NCBI RefSeq assembly: GCF_020329505.1
Contig: NZ_JAGKJJ010000002.1
Coordinates: forward strand, 434,001-498,000
Direction: 5' to 3'
DNA length: 64,000 bases
DNA from: Bradyrhizobium semiaridum
Lineage (GTDB): Bacteria > Pseudomonadota > Alphaproteobacteria > Rhizobiales > Xanthobacteraceae
In this document: piece after piece, positions 51,787 through 61,013 of the stretch
Position numbering within the stretch: the stretch's first letter is position 1
Layout: each line of letters opens with the position of its first letter
Made by a program: the position numbers and the translations under genes
The notes under the pieces: model-generated
The model's input: the letters and a program-made list of their open reading frames with translations, nothing else
Told to the model about the DNA's origin: nothing
Database searches by the model: none

Positions 51787-53370
51787 TCACCGGCTCTGGC
51801 GGTAGACTCTCAGGCGGCCGACGTCGATCTTGCTGCCCGCCGAGATCGGCGTCTGCGGAACGAACTTGACGTCGACCGCCTGCGCATTCAGTTGGCCGCT
51901 GAGATGCATGGCATCGACGATATCGGTGATGTCGAGCGTCTGCGTCAGCCCGGCGCCGGCATGCGGGCCGCCGGCCTGGCTTGCCGCCCGCGCGCCGAAC
52001 AGCGACAGCACGCCGGCATGGTTTTCCGGATGCTGCGCCGGGTTGGCGTCCTTCGGAAGGTTCACATAGACGTCGAACATTCCGGCGTCGGTGGTGCTGG
52101 TGACGTTCTCCAGCACCAAATAGACGCGATCCGGTGCCGGCGCCGCGCTGGCCGGAGCCAATGACCTTATGGAGGACAGCTTTGCCGAAAGCTTGCCAGT
52201 GGCGGCGCTGTCGAGCTGGACGCGTGCGTCGGTGGGCGTGGCGGCCAGCCGGATCGCGGCGCTGCTTTCGCCGACGAGTTCAGTGCTCTTCTGCGCGGCC
52301 ATGGTCATCGCTCCCGCGAGATTGTTCGCGTCCGTCGGTGCGACGCCCAGTCTGCCGAGGCGCGCCGCAAGAACCTGCTGCTGACCGGGGACCGAAATGT
52401 CCTGGTACTCATAATTGAGCTCGGGTGCTTTGGTATTCAAGACTTTCGCGGCCGTTGTCGTGAACGTCGTGCCGTCCGGGCGCGGCATCACGAACTGGCC
52501 TGCCGGCTCGTTCAGCCAGTCGGTGTCGGTCGGATTCTTGTAGGCATCCGCCGGGTCGGAGGGATGCCGGCGCACTGTCAGCCAGGATTCCCAGAGCCGA
52601 TCGATGTTGGAATGATGCAGCCAGAAGATCGGATCGATGCCGGCGGTTTCGAACATCGCCATCAGCCCGTTGTTCTTGGCGATGTCTGGGTCGGTGCCTT
52701 CCTTGGTGCCGCCGACCAGGACGTGGACGGGACCATGTGGCCGCTGCTCCAGAAGCCCGGCGCCGCTGCCGCCGTGACTGAAGGCCGTGCGGGTGCCGCC
52801 GAACGAGGTCGGCAGGTCCTGCGGCTCGTTGAAGAATTCCGGCTCCTGCCAGAGCGGGGAGACCGGAATGTCGGACGCGCGGATGCTGATCACGCCGTTG
52901 CCGCGGCGGCCGTAGCGCTCCTTGACCCAGAGCGGATTCTTGCTGCCGTCGTCGAGCAGTTCCGGCGCGAAGGCGGTGGGGAATTTCAGCGTATCGGGCT
53001 TCGTCGGATCGTAGTTCCAGTAGGGCAGCGCCCAGTCGGCCGGGCCGCCCTTCTTCACGATCACATCAAGCAAAATGGCTTCGAATGCCGCGAGATAGGC
53101 GCGGTGCCACGGCAGGAAATACCAGGAGCCGTGCTGGCACTGATTCCAGAACCCCAGGGCGTCGGGATCGAACGGCAGCGTCACGCTGGCGTCGAGATAG
53201 CCGAGATCGATCCAGAGCTGCCGGTCGATGCCATGCATCGCCGCAAGCGACCACCAGCTCGTGATGTCGGTGATCGATCTGGTCTGCAATTCCCTGATGG
53301 CTTCGCCGTACCAGAACAGCGTCTTGTCACCTGCCGGCAATTGCCAGACGTCCTTGCGCACGCGAGCCAT
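51787..53370 (-). CDS. Tyrosinase family copper oxidase with plant-type C-terminal domains
   Basis: A 527-aa type 3 copper enzyme. CuA ligands: His46 (AAMHGIDR), His80 (CQHGSWYF) and His89 (LPWHRAYL); CuB: His212 and His216 (PHGPVHVLVGG) and His253 (DPIFWLHHSNIDRLW). Cys78-X-His80 fits the Cys-His thioether bond of plant and fungal enzymes. After the core, DTDWLNEPAGQF matches the PPO1_DWL domain of plant polyphenol oxidases, and YLVLENVTSTTDAGMFDVYV the final beta domain. No clear signal peptide. It oxidises phenols to o-quinones. First gene of a three-gene set. Confidence 0.92.
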   Translation of the reverse strand: MARVRKDVWQLPAGDKTLFWYGEAIRELQTRSITDITSWWSLAAMHGIDRQLWIDLGYLDASVTLPFDPDALGFWNQCQHGSWYFLPWHRAYLAAFEAILLDVIVKKGGPADWALPYWNYDPTKPDTLKFPTAFAPELLDDGSKNPLWVKERYGRRGNGVISIRASDIPVSPLWQEPEFFNEPQDLPTSFGGTRTAFSHGGSGAGLLEQRPHGPVHVLVGGTKEGTDPDIAKNNGLMAMFETAGIDPIFWLHHSNIDRLWESWLTVRRHPSDPADAYKNPTDTDWLNEPAGQFVMPRPDGTTFTTTAAKVLNTKAPELNYEYQDISVPGQQQVLAARLGRLGVAPTDANNLAGAMTMAAQKSTELVGESSAAIRLAATPTDARVQLDSAATGKLSAKLSSIRSLAPASAAPAPDRVYLVLENVTSTTDAGMFDVYVNLPKDANPAQHPENHAGVLSLFGARAASQAGGPHAGAGLTQTLDITDIVDAMHLSGQLNAQAVDVKFVPQTPISAGSKIDVGRLRVYRQSR

Positions 53371-53546
53371 CGGAGGCCTCCCGAAATGAGCGCAGCTATC
53401 GAAATGAAGGTATCAAACTTAAAGTAAACTAATGTGACATCGCACAATCAATGATAGTACAGACGAGCGCGCGCGTAAATGGCTTTGGCGCGCGCTGTTG
53501 CCGCACCATGCCTGGAACCTTTCGCAGAGGTGAGAGGAGGCGAAGC

Positions 53547-54458
53547 TTATCCCTTCACGATCCGCCGGCAGTGCTCCCAGGCGGCATGAATCAAATTTTC
53601 GCTCGCCTCGGGGGTGCGGAAGGCGGAATGCGCCGACAGCGTCACGTTCGGGATCCTGGTCAGCGGATGATCCTTCGGCAGCGGCTCGACGTTGAAGACG
53701 TCGAGGCCGGCGTGGCGGATATGGCCGGAGTTGAGCGCGTCGATCATGGCCTGCTCGTCGACGATCGCCGCGCGCGCGGTGTTGACGAGGATCACGCCCG
53801 GCTTCATCTGCGCGATCTTCTCGCGCGTGATCATGCCGCGGGTCTCGTCGTTGAGCAGCAGATGGATCGAGACCACGTCGCTCCTGCCCAGCACGGCGTC
53901 GAGGTCGACGAACTCGACGCCCGCAAAACTCTTCGGCGAGCGGTTCCAGGCGATCACCTTCATGCCGCTGCCGAGCGCGATGCGCGCGACCTCGGCAGCG
54001 ATGCCGCCGAAGCCGACCAGGCCGAGCGTCTTGCCGGTGAGCTGCATGCCGTCCTCGCGCAGCCAGTTGCCGGCGCGCATCTCGCGGTCCATCTGCGCGA
54101 TCACCCGCGCCGACGACCACATCAGCGCGATCGCGGATTCCGCCACGGCGGTGTCGCCATAGCCCTTGATCAGGTGCACGGAGATGCCGAGCTCGGCGAG
54201 CTCCTCGGGGTTCATGTAGCTGCGCGCGCCGGTGCCGAGAAACACGACGTGCTTCAGTCCGGAGCACTGTTTTGCAATTGCGGTCGGCAGGGCGGTGTGG
54301 TCGACCACCGCGATCTCGGCGCCGTCGAGCACCGCCGGATAGTCCTCGGGCTTGATGTCCGGATTGCGGTTGATCCGCATCGTGGGATCGCCGGGCTTCT
54401 CCAGGCGCTCCGCGATGACCGCAAGCGATTCATTGGCGTCGACGAACACAGCGCGCAC
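53547..54458 (-). CDS. D-isomer-specific 2-hydroxyacid dehydrogenase family protein
   Basis: A 303-aa NAD(P)-dependent dehydrogenase. The nucleotide-binding segment is LGLVGFGGIAAEVARIA; catalytic Arg in VNTARAAIVDE, Glu in NVEPLPKDHP and His in LSAHSAFRTPE. The start is taken as GTG 54458, because GGAGG lies 5 bp upstream; an ATG at 54470 in frame has no ribosome binding site. It lies 46 bp after the M20 amidohydrolase on the same strand, in a catabolic cluster. Confidence 0.9.
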   Translation of the reverse strand: MRAVFVDANESLAVIAERLEKPGDPTMRINRNPDIKPEDYPAVLDGAEIAVVDHTALPTAIAKQCSGLKHVVFLGTGARSYMNPEELAELGISVHLIKGYGDTAVAESAIALMWSSARVIAQMDREMRAGNWLREDGMQLTGKTLGLVGFGGIAAEVARIALGSGMKVIAWNRSPKSFAGVEFVDLDAVLGRSDVVSIHLLLNDETRGMITREKIAQMKPGVILVNTARAAIVDEQAMIDALNSGHIRHAGLDVFNVEPLPKDHPLTRIPNVTLSAHSAFRTPEASENLIHAAWEHCRRIVKG

Positions 54459-54504
54459 GAGAACCTCCATTAAAGGGAGAGCATGATCCGAAGAGCGGAG
54501 ACGA

Positions 54505-55755
54505 TCAGGATGCGACGCCGGCGAGCGCCAGCACCGTGTGCATCAGGACGTTGGCGCCGGCGGCGCAGTCCGCCTGCGTGGCATCCTCCAGCTCGTTGTG
54601 GCTGATGCCGTCCTTGCAGGGCACGAACACCATTGCCGCCGGCATCACGGTGTTGAGATTGCAGGCGTCATGGCCGGCGCCGGAGGTGATGCGGCGGTGC
54701 GAATAGCCGAGCTGTGTCGCCGCGTTCTCGACCGCATCGACCAGTTTTGGATCGAAATGCGTTGGCGCCTTGCGCCACACCAGCTCGAGCTGAACCTCGA
54801 CCTTGCGCCGCGCCGCGATCTCGGCGCACGCCGCGCGCAGGTCGCGGTCGAGCGCATCCATGATGGCGGCGTCGGCGCTGCGGCAATCCACCGTGAAGGC
54901 GATCTCGCCGGGAATCACGTTGCGCGACGGCGCCGCGATCACGGCCTCGCCGATGGTGCCGACCGCATTCGGGCCGTGCTTCCTGGCGATGCTCTCCATC
55001 GCCAGCACGATTTCCGACAGCGTGGCCAGCGCGTCGCGCCGCAGCGGCATCGGGGTCGAGCCGGCATGGCTCTCGAAGCCGATGATCTTGCCGTCGTACC
55101 ACAAGACGCCCTGGCCGGAGTCGACCACGCCGATGGTCTTGCCTTCGGCCTCCAGGATCGGCCCCTGCTCGATATGCAGCTCGACGAAGCTGGTGAACTT
55201 CTGGCGGCCGACCGGCGCGTCGCCGCGATAGCCGATCGTATCAAGCGCCTGCGCCACCGTGACGCCCTCGGCGTCCTTGCGCGACAAGATGTCGTCGGTG
55301 GTGAAGTCGCCGACATAGGCGGCGGAGGCCATCATCGCCGGCGCGAAGCGCGAGCCTTCCTCGTTGGTCCAGTTGCAGATGCAGATCGGCAGCTCGGTCT
55401 CGATGCCGGCATCGTTCAGGGTCCGCACCATCTCCAGCGCGGCAAGCGTGCCGAGCACGCCGTCATACTTGCCGCCGGTCGGCTGGGTGTCGAGATGCGA
55501 GCCGACGCCGATCGGCGGCTTCGACATGTCGCGCCCTTTGCGCAAGCCGAACATCGACCCGAGCGCATCGACCTGCACCTCGAGACCGGCCTCTTCGCAA
55601 GCCTTGCGGAACCAGTCGCGCACCTGCTTGTCCTCGGCGCTCAGCGTCAGCCGCCGCACGCCGCCCTTGGGTGTCGCGCCGAACTGCGCGGTTTCGTGGA
55701 TGGTGCCCCAGAGGCGGGCGGAATCGATCTGCAGGTTGGTGGCGGCTCGGCTCAT
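54505..55755 (-). CDS. Zn-dependent M20 amidohydrolase (allantoate/N-carbamoyl-amino-acid hydrolase type)
   Basis: A 416-aa M20 peptidase-family amidase. Metal-binding SHLDTQPTGGKYDGVLGTLA, NWTNEEGSRF (bridging Glu), FVELHIEQGPILE and SGAGHDACNLN supply the expected Asp, His and Glu residues. The interdomain dimerisation region lies about 210-320. In this family are allantoate amidohydrolase, ureidoglycolate hydrolase and N-carbamoyl-L-amino-acid hydrolase; the exact one cannot be said. It is read with the 2-hydroxyacid dehydrogenase and is upstream of a lysR gene on the same strand. Confidence 0.9.
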   Translation of the reverse strand: MSRAATNLQIDSARLWGTIHETAQFGATPKGGVRRLTLSAEDKQVRDWFRKACEEAGLEVQVDALGSMFGLRKGRDMSKPPIGVGSHLDTQPTGGKYDGVLGTLAALEMVRTLNDAGIETELPICICNWTNEEGSRFAPAMMASAAYVGDFTTDDILSRKDAEGVTVAQALDTIGYRGDAPVGRQKFTSFVELHIEQGPILEAEGKTIGVVDSGQGVLWYDGKIIGFESHAGSTPMPLRRDALATLSEIVLAMESIARKHGPNAVGTIGEAVIAAPSRNVIPGEIAFTVDCRSADAAIMDALDRDLRAACAEIAARRKVEVQLELVWRKAPTHFDPKLVDAVENAATQLGYSHRRITSGAGHDACNLNTVMPAAMVFVPCKDGISHNELEDATQADCAAGANVLMHTVLALAGVAS

Positions 55756-55769
55756 TGCGGCTCTTCCCG

Positions 55770-56702
55770 TTACGCGACCACATTTTCATGACGCGCCGCT
55801 GTCGCGCCGTCAACCGTCACGCTCTCCTGCGCGATCTGGCGCGCGAGATTGGCGACGCGCTCGATCGCGACCGCGTCGGGGGAGGCGAGCCAGCTTGCGG
55901 TGAAGGTGAGGGGCGGCAGCTTGAGGTCGGTGTCGAGCAGTTGCAGGCGTCCGTCGGCGAGCTCGTTCTCGACGATCGCCGACGGGATCACGGCGATGCC
56001 GAGCCCTTCATTGGCCATGTGGATCACGGTCGCCAGCGAGGTCGAGGCATGCAGCCGGATCGGCGGCAGGTCAGGCTGATTGAACAGCGCGCGCACGGTC
56101 TCGTAAGGCTGGGTCTTGCGCGGGAAGGTGATGATCGGAAACCGCGCCAGATCCTGCCGCGCCACCGGGCCGTCGCCAAGCCCGAGCGCGGGGCTGGCCA
56201 GAAAGCCGATCGGATAATCGCAGAGCACGCGGTTGTGCGCACCGGAAACCGAGACCGGGCCGAGCACGAAGGCAAGCTCGATCTCCTGCGCCAGCAGCCG
56301 CGCGGTCAGGTTCGGCGTGATGTCGACCTCGATCTCCAGCGACAGATTCGGATAGACTTCGTTGACGCTTTTCACGAGACGCGGCAGCCAGGTGTGCACG
56401 ATCGTCTCCGCGACGCCGAGCCGCAGCGCGCCGCGCATCGCCGAGCGGTCGCCGACCTCGGCCATCATCTCCGAGCGCAATCCGATCAGTTTTTCGGCAT
56501 AGGTCATCATCAGCCGGCCGCTCGGCGTGGGCGACGCCACGCGATGGTCGCGGTTGAGCAGCTTGACACCCATCTCGCGCTCGAGCTGGGCGATGCGCTG
56601 CGAGATCGCCGGCTGGGTGGTGTTGAGCCGCGCCGCGGCGCCGCGGAAGCTGCCGAGCTTGACGACCCACAGGAACGTTTCAATCGAACGGAAGTCCGTC
56701 AT
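55770..56702 (-). CDS. LysR family transcriptional regulator
   Basis: A 310-aa LysR protein. The HTH is residues about 3-60 (FRSIETFLWVVKLGSFRGAA, TQPAISQRIAQLEREMGVKL) and the effector domain follows (GALRLGVAETIVHTWLP). The ATG at 56702 (MTDFRSIETF) is favoured because of a GGAAAA about 10 bp upstream; the ATG at 56711 is in frame. It is divergent from the DUF1445 gene with a 119-bp gap holding a perfect palindrome, so it likely controls the importer genes to the right and perhaps itself. Confidence 0.93.
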   Translation of the reverse strand: MTDFRSIETFLWVVKLGSFRGAAARLNTTQPAISQRIAQLEREMGVKLLNRDHRVASPTPSGRLMMTYAEKLIGLRSEMMAEVGDRSAMRGALRLGVAETIVHTWLPRLVKSVNEVYPNLSLEIEVDITPNLTARLLAQEIELAFVLGPVSVSGAHNRVLCDYPIGFLASPALGLGDGPVARQDLARFPIITFPRKTQPYETVRALFNQPDLPPIRLHASTSLATVIHMANEGLGIAVIPSAIVENELADGRLQLLDTDLKLPPLTFTASWLASPDAVAIERVANLARQIAQESVTVDGATAARHENVVA

Positions 56703-56717
56703 TGGAAGCATTTTCCG

Positions 56718-56740
56718 ATCGATAAATCTGATTTATCGAT
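56718..56740. promoter_or_regulatory. Perfect palindrome, probable LysR operator
   Basis: Arms ATCGATAAAT and ATTTATCGAT around a CTG centre (23 bp). It contains T-N11-A, the LysR core. It lies between the divergent lysR and DUF1445 genes. A half-site ATCGATAAA is at 57684-57692, just before the binding-protein gene. Confidence 0.7.
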
Positions 56741-56821
56741 TTTGATTAGAAAGGACGATTAGACATTATATCACGCGTGGTGTTGGTTTGTCCTTGTCGA
56801 GATTATGGGCAGGAGCCACCC

Positions 56822-57631
56822 ATGACTGTTTTTGCGGCAATGCAGCAAGGGGACCCGGTGCCGGCGAGTGCCGAAGCGCGCCGCGCCTTCCGTAACGGCG
56901 TGGCCTCGACCACCGCCGGCGTCGCCAACGGCTTCGTGCAGGGCAATCTCGCGATCCTGCCGGAAAAGCTCGCCGGCGCTTTCCACCGCTTCTGCCAGCT
57001 CAATCCGAAACCGTGCCCGATCATCGGCATGTCCGATGTCGGTGATCCCAGCATCCCGTCGCTCGGCCTCGATCTCGACATCCGCACCGACGTGCCGCGC
57101 TACCGCGTGTGGCGCGACGGCGAGGTGGCGGACGAGCCGACCGACATCATGAAGTACTGGCGCGACGATCTCGTCACCTTCGTGCTCGGCTGCTCCTACT
57201 CGTTCGAAGAGGCGCTGCTCGACGACGGGCTGCCGATCCGTCACATCGAACGCAATCTGCGTGTGCCAATGTACCGCACCAACATCGCGTGCAGCCCATC
57301 CGGGCCGTTCGCCGGTCCCATGGTGGTGTCGATGCGTCCCTTCAAGCCGGCGGATGCGATCCGTGCGGTGCAGATCACCTCGCGCTTCCCGTCGGTGCAC
57401 GGCGCGCCGGTGCATCTCGGCCATCCGCATTCGATCGGGATCAAGGACATCGCCAAGCCGGACTATGGCGATCCGGTGCCGGTCGCCGATGACGAGATCC
57501 CGGTGTTCTGGGCCTGCGGGGTGACGCCGCAATCGGTGATCGCAAGCGCGAAGCTGCCGTTCGCGATCACGCATTCGCCGGGCCTGATGCTCGTCACCGA
57601 TCTCAAGAACAAGGCGCTCGCTGTGCTCTGA
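56822..57631 (+). CDS. DUF1445 family putative hydro-lyase
   Basis: A 269-aa cytosolic enzyme of the DUF1445/hydro-lyase (D-glutamate-cyclase-related) family. [60 protein letters not shown] and [20 protein letters not shown] are the family blocks. Start at the ATG 56822 with GGAG about 7 bp upstream. The eukaryotic relative makes 5-oxo-D-proline from D-glutamate; the bacterial reaction is generally unassigned. Followed by a Liv-type importer in the same direction. Confidence 0.88.
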   Translation: MTVFAAMQQGDPVPASAEARRAFRNGVASTTAGVANGFVQGNLAILPEKLAGAFHRFCQLNPKPCPIIGMSDVGDPSIPSLGLDLDIRTDVPRYRVWRDGEVADEPTDIMKYWRDDLVTFVLGCSYSFEEALLDDGLPIRHIERNLRVPMYRTNIACSPSGPFAGPMVVSMRPFKPADAIRAVQITSRFPSVHGAPVHLGHPHSIGIKDIAKPDYGDPVPVADDEIPVFWACGVTPQSVIASAKLPFAITHSPGLMLVTDLKNKALAVL

Positions 57632-57683
57632 ATAGGCAATTCGTGCAATTCATTCGGGCTTTACTGCGCGCTACAAGCGTTTC

Positions 57684-57692
57684 ATCGATAAA
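57684..57692 (+). promoter_or_regulatory. Half-site of the LysR palindrome
   Basis: ATCGATAAA repeats the left arm of 56718-56740, 26 bp before the binding-protein ATG. If LysR binds here, it may control the importer from a second promoter. Confidence 0.5.
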
Positions 57693-57718
57693 AACAAACT
57701 GACCAAGGGGAATTTCGC

Positions 57719-58966
57719 ATGACGATCTCTCGCCGCAACGTGTTGCTGGGTGCCACGGCCGCCGCCGCGCTCGGTCCGATGGCCGCACGCGCGCAGACCA
57801 GTGAAGTGGCCATCGGCGTGATCTATCCACTGTCCGGCGCCAGCGCCCAGATCGGCGTCGACGCGCAGCGTGCGTTCGAGACCGCGGCCGACATCATCAA
57901 CAAGAACTACGATTTCGCATTGCCGCTCGCCAAGGGCGAGGGCCTGCCCGGCCTCGGCGGCGCCAAGATCAAGCTGGTGTTCGCCGACCACCAGGCCGAT
58001 CCGCAGAAGGGCCGCGCCGAAGCCGAGCGCCTGATCACCCAGGACAAGGTCTGCGCCGTGATCGGCACCTATCAGAGCGCGGTCGCCGTCACCGTCAGCC
58101 AGATCTGCGAGCGCTACGGCGTGCCGTTCCTCTCGGCCGACAATTCCTCGCCGAGCCTGCATCGCCGCGGCCTGAAATTCTATTTCCGCGCCTCGCCGCA
58201 TGACGAGATGTTCTCGACCGCGATGTTCGACTTCTTCGATGCGATGAAGAAGAAGGGTCAGAAGATCGAGACGCTGGCGCTGTTCCACGAGGACACCATC
58301 TTCGGCACCGATTCGGCGAATGCGCAGACCAAGCTCGCTGGCGAGCGCGGCTACAAGATCGTGGCCGACATCAAGTATCGCGCCAACTCGCCGTCGCTCA
58401 CCGCCGAGGTGCAGCAGCTCAAGGCCGCCAATGCCGACGTCTTGATGCCGTCGAGCTACACCACCGACGCGATCCTCTTGGTCAAGACCATGGCCGAGCT
58501 CGGCTACAAGCCGAAGAACATCATGGCGCAGGATGCCGGCTTCTCGGAGAAGGCGACTTATGATGCGGTCGGCGACAAGCTCGAGGGCGTGATCTCGCGC
58601 GGCAGTTTCTCGCTCGACCTCGCGCAGAAGCGTCCGATGGTCGGTCTGATCAACGAAATGTACCGCGCCAAGTCCGGCAAGGACTTCAACGACTATTCGT
58701 CGCGCCAGTTCATGGGCCTGATCGTGATGGCCGACGCCATCAACCGCGCCAAGTCGACCGAGGGCGACAAGATCCGCGAGGCGCTGGTCGCGACCGACAT
58801 GCCGGGCGATGCGACCATCATGCCCTGGAAGCGCGTCAAATTCGACGAGATGGGGCAGAACAACTTCGCCGATCCGGTGCTGCTGCAATACGCCGCGAAG
58901 AACTTCGTGACGATTTTCCCGGAACAGGCCGCCGTCTCCGAGGCGATCTGGCCGATGAACAAGTAA
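57719..58966 (+). CDS. ABC transporter substrate-binding protein, branched-chain amino-acid/amide type
   Basis: A 415-aa periplasmic protein of the Peripla_BP_6 family. Tat-like signal SRRNVLLGATAAAALGPM with two Arg, cut after ARAQ. Then VAIGVIYPLSGASAQIGVDA and FADHQADPQKGRAEAERLIT, typical of LivJ/UrtA-type proteins; FYFRASPHDEMFSTAMFDFF follows. It is the receptor of the importer encoded by livHMGF downstream. The ligand is unknown; the M20 and DUF1445 neighbours favour a carbamoyl or amide amino-acid compound. Confidence 0.93.
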   Translation: MTISRRNVLLGATAAAALGPMAARAQTSEVAIGVIYPLSGASAQIGVDAQRAFETAADIINKNYDFALPLAKGEGLPGLGGAKIKLVFADHQADPQKGRAEAERLITQDKVCAVIGTYQSAVAVTVSQICERYGVPFLSADNSSPSLHRRGLKFYFRASPHDEMFSTAMFDFFDAMKKKGQKIETLALFHEDTIFGTDSANAQTKLAGERGYKIVADIKYRANSPSLTAEVQQLKAANADVLMPSSYTTDAILLVKTMAELGYKPKNIMAQDAGFSEKATYDAVGDKLEGVISRGSFSLDLAQKRPMVGLINEMYRAKSGKDFNDYSSRQFMGLIVMADAINRAKSTEGDKIREALVATDMPGDATIMPWKRVKFDEMGQNNFADPVLLQYAAKNFVTIFPEQAAVSEAIWPMNK

Positions 58967-58996
58967 TCGGTCGGACGCTCAGAGGGGCATACGGCG

Positions 58997-59161
58997 GTGA
59001 CAGCCGAAGACATCATTCAGAGTCTCGCATGTTCCGTCATTGCGAGCGAAGCGAAGCAATCCACCTTTCCATGCAAAGGAAGAATGGATTGCTTCGTCGC
59101 TTCGCTCCTCGCAATGCCGGGGGATAGCGACAACGGTCGAGACATGGAGCGTCAACGGTGA
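58997..59161 (+). other. Partial duplicate of the livH start fused to a repeat (54-aa frame)
   Basis: GTGACAGCCGAAGACATCAT at 58997 and the following TCAGAGTCTCGC closely match the real livH start GTGACAGCCGAGACCATTAT at 59158 (with a nearby GGTCG-GAC upstream in both). The frame MTAEDIIQSLACSVIASEAK continues through the family-A repeat and ends at a TGA that overlaps the livH GTG. Probably a relic, not a real gene, although it has an AGAGGGG ribosome site. Confidence 0.6.
59035..59120. repeat. Palindromic repeat, family A (before livH)
   Basis: CGTCATTGCGAGCGAAGCG, AAGCAATCCACC, GGATTGCTTCGTCGC and CTCGCAATGCCGG. It lies between the duplicated and real livH starts. Confidence 0.9.
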
Positions 59162-60036
59162 CAGCCGAGACCATTATTCAAAGTCTGGCGAGTGGCCTCT
59201 TGATGGGGCTGCTCTACGGACTGATCGCTGCCGGGCTCGCCTTGATCTTCGGCCTGATGGACGTCGTGAACTTCGCCCACGGCGAGTTCCTGATGATCGC
59301 GATGTATGTGACCTTCTTCCTGTTCGCGTTCTTCGCGATCGACCCCTTGCTGTCGGCGCCCTTGGTCGCCGCGGCACTGTTCGTGTTCGGGGCGGTCGTT
59401 TACCTATTGATCGTCCGCTTCGCCATGCGCGCCAAGGCCAATGCCGGCATGGTGCAGATCTTCTCGACCTTCGGCCTCGCCATCGTGATGCGCGGCCTCG
59501 CGCAGTACTTCTTCACGCCCGACTACCGCAGCATCCCGCAGTCCTGGCTCGGCGGGAAGACGGTGTCGATCGCCGGCATCTATCTGCCGGAGCCGCAGCT
59601 GATCGGCGCCATGCTGTCGATCGCGGCCTTCGTCGCGCTCTACTTCTTCATCAACCGCACCGATTTCGGCCGTGCGCTGGAGGCGACGCGCGAGGACGCC
59701 GGCGCGGTGGCGCTGGTCGGCATCGACAAGAACCGGGTGTTCGCGCTCGGCTGGGGCCTTGGTGCGGCGCTGGTCGGGCTCGCCGGCGCCATCATGGCGA
59801 TCTTCTTCTACATCTATCCCGATGTCGGCGCGTCGTTTGCGCTGATCGCCTACGTCACCGTGGCGCTCGGCGGCTTCGGTAGCGTGTTCGGGGCCTTTGC
59901 CGGCGGCATCATCGTCGGCCTCGTCGAGGCGACCACCGCGCTGATCCTGCCGCCGTCGCTGAAATCGGTCGGCATCTACGCCGTCTATTTGCTGGTCGTC
60001 TTCATCCGCCCCCGCGGCCTGTTCGGATCGATGTGA
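59158..60036 (+). CDS. livH: Branched-chain amino-acid-type ABC permease LivH
   Basis: A 292-aa inner-membrane permease with a GTG start. MTAETIIQSLASGLLMGLLY, GLALIFGLMDVVNFAHGEFL and DFGRALEATREDAGAVALVG, the last being the coupling loop, are typical of LivH. Eight or so helices. GGAGC lies 8 bp upstream. It overlaps livM by a few bases at 60033-60036. Confidence 0.92.
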   Translation: MTAETIIQSLASGLLMGLLYGLIAAGLALIFGLMDVVNFAHGEFLMIAMYVTFFLFAFFAIDPLLSAPLVAAALFVFGAVVYLLIVRFAMRAKANAGMVQIFSTFGLAIVMRGLAQYFFTPDYRSIPQSWLGGKTVSIAGIYLPEPQLIGAMLSIAAFVALYFFINRTDFGRALEATREDAGAVALVGIDKNRVFALGWGLGAALVGLAGAIMAIFFYIYPDVGASFALIAYVTVALGGFGSVFGAFAGGIIVGLVEATTALILPPSLKSVGIYAVYLLVVFIRPRGLFGSM

Positions 60037-61013
60037 TGGATACCCACTTCGCCCAACGCCGCAGGCGTGACCTGATCGTCGCTCTTTGCCTTGCCGCGCT
60101 CGCCGCGCTGGCGCCGCTGTTCGTCAAGGACGTCTACGTCCAGAACATCATGGTGCTGACCCTGATGTACGCGGCGCTGTCGCAGAGCTGGAACATACTA
60201 TCAGGCTATTGCGGCCAGATCTCGCTCGGCCACGCGCTCTACTTCGGGCTCGGCGCCTACACGACGGCGCTGCTGTTCACCAAATTCGGCGTGCTGCCGT
60301 GGTTCGGCATGCTGGCGGGCGGGGCGATCTCCGCGCTGATCGCGATGGCGCTCGGCTATCCCTGCTTCCGCCTGCGCGGCCATTACTTCGTGATCGCGAC
60401 CATCGTGATCGCCGAGATCGCGTTGCTGCTGATCCAGAACTGGGACTGGGCCGGCGCCGCGCTCGGCATCGACATCCCCATGCGCGGCGACAGCTGGCTG
60501 AAATTCCAGTTCACGCGCTCCAAGCTGCCGTATTTCTATTTCGCGCTGGCGCTGGCCTGCATCGCCTGGTTCGTCACCTGGTGGCTGGAGGATTCCAAAT
60601 GGGGCTACTGGTGGCGAGCGGTGAAGGACAATCCCGACGCGGCCGAAAGCCTCGGCGTCGTCGTGTTCAATTCCAAGATGGGCGCGGCCGCGGTCTCGGC
60701 CTTCCTGGTTGCGGTCGGCGGCAGCTTCTATGCGCAGTTCGTCTCCTATATCGACCCCGAAAGCGTGATGGGCTTCCAGTTCTCGCTGCTGATGGCATTG
60801 CCCGCGGTGCTGGGCGGCATCGGCACGCTGTGGGGCCCGGTGCTCGGCGCCGTGATCCTGATCCCGCTCACCGAGCTGACGCGTTCGTTCGTCGGCGGCT
60901 CCGGCCGCGGCGTCGACCTGATCGTCTACGGCGCGCTGATCGTCGCGATCTCGCTGGCGCTGCCGCGCGGTCTGGTCAGCGTGTTCTCGCTGCGCAAGGG
61001 GGCCGCGCGATGA
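60036..61013 (+). CDS. livM: Branched-chain amino-acid-type ABC permease LivM
   Basis: A 325-aa permease. [20 protein letters not shown] and [15 protein letters not shown] are LivM blocks, and [20 protein letters not shown] is the coupling loop. ATG at 60036 overlaps the livH stop (TGATG); a GTG at 60033 is also in frame. The stop overlaps the livG start. Confidence 0.92.
   Translation: MDTHFAQRRRRDLIVALCLAALAALAPLFVKDVYVQNIMVLTLMYAALSQSWNILSGYCGQISLGHALYFGLGAYTTALLFTKFGVLPWFGMLAGGAISALIAMALGYPCFRLRGHYFVIATIVIAEIALLLIQNWDWAGAALGIDIPMRGDSWLKFQFTRSKLPYFYFALALACIAWFVTWWLEDSKWGYWWRAVKDNPDAAESLGVVVFNSKMGAAAVSAFLVAVGGSFYAQFVSYIDPESVMGFQFSLLMALPAVLGGIGTLWGPVLGAVILIPLTELTRSFVGGSGRGVDLIVYGALIVAISLALPRGLVSVFSLRKGAAR

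Noticed and set aside
58997..59161. The 54-aa frame as a real protein
   Set aside because: Most of it is repeat sequence; only the first 12 or so residues copy livH. Kept as a relic.
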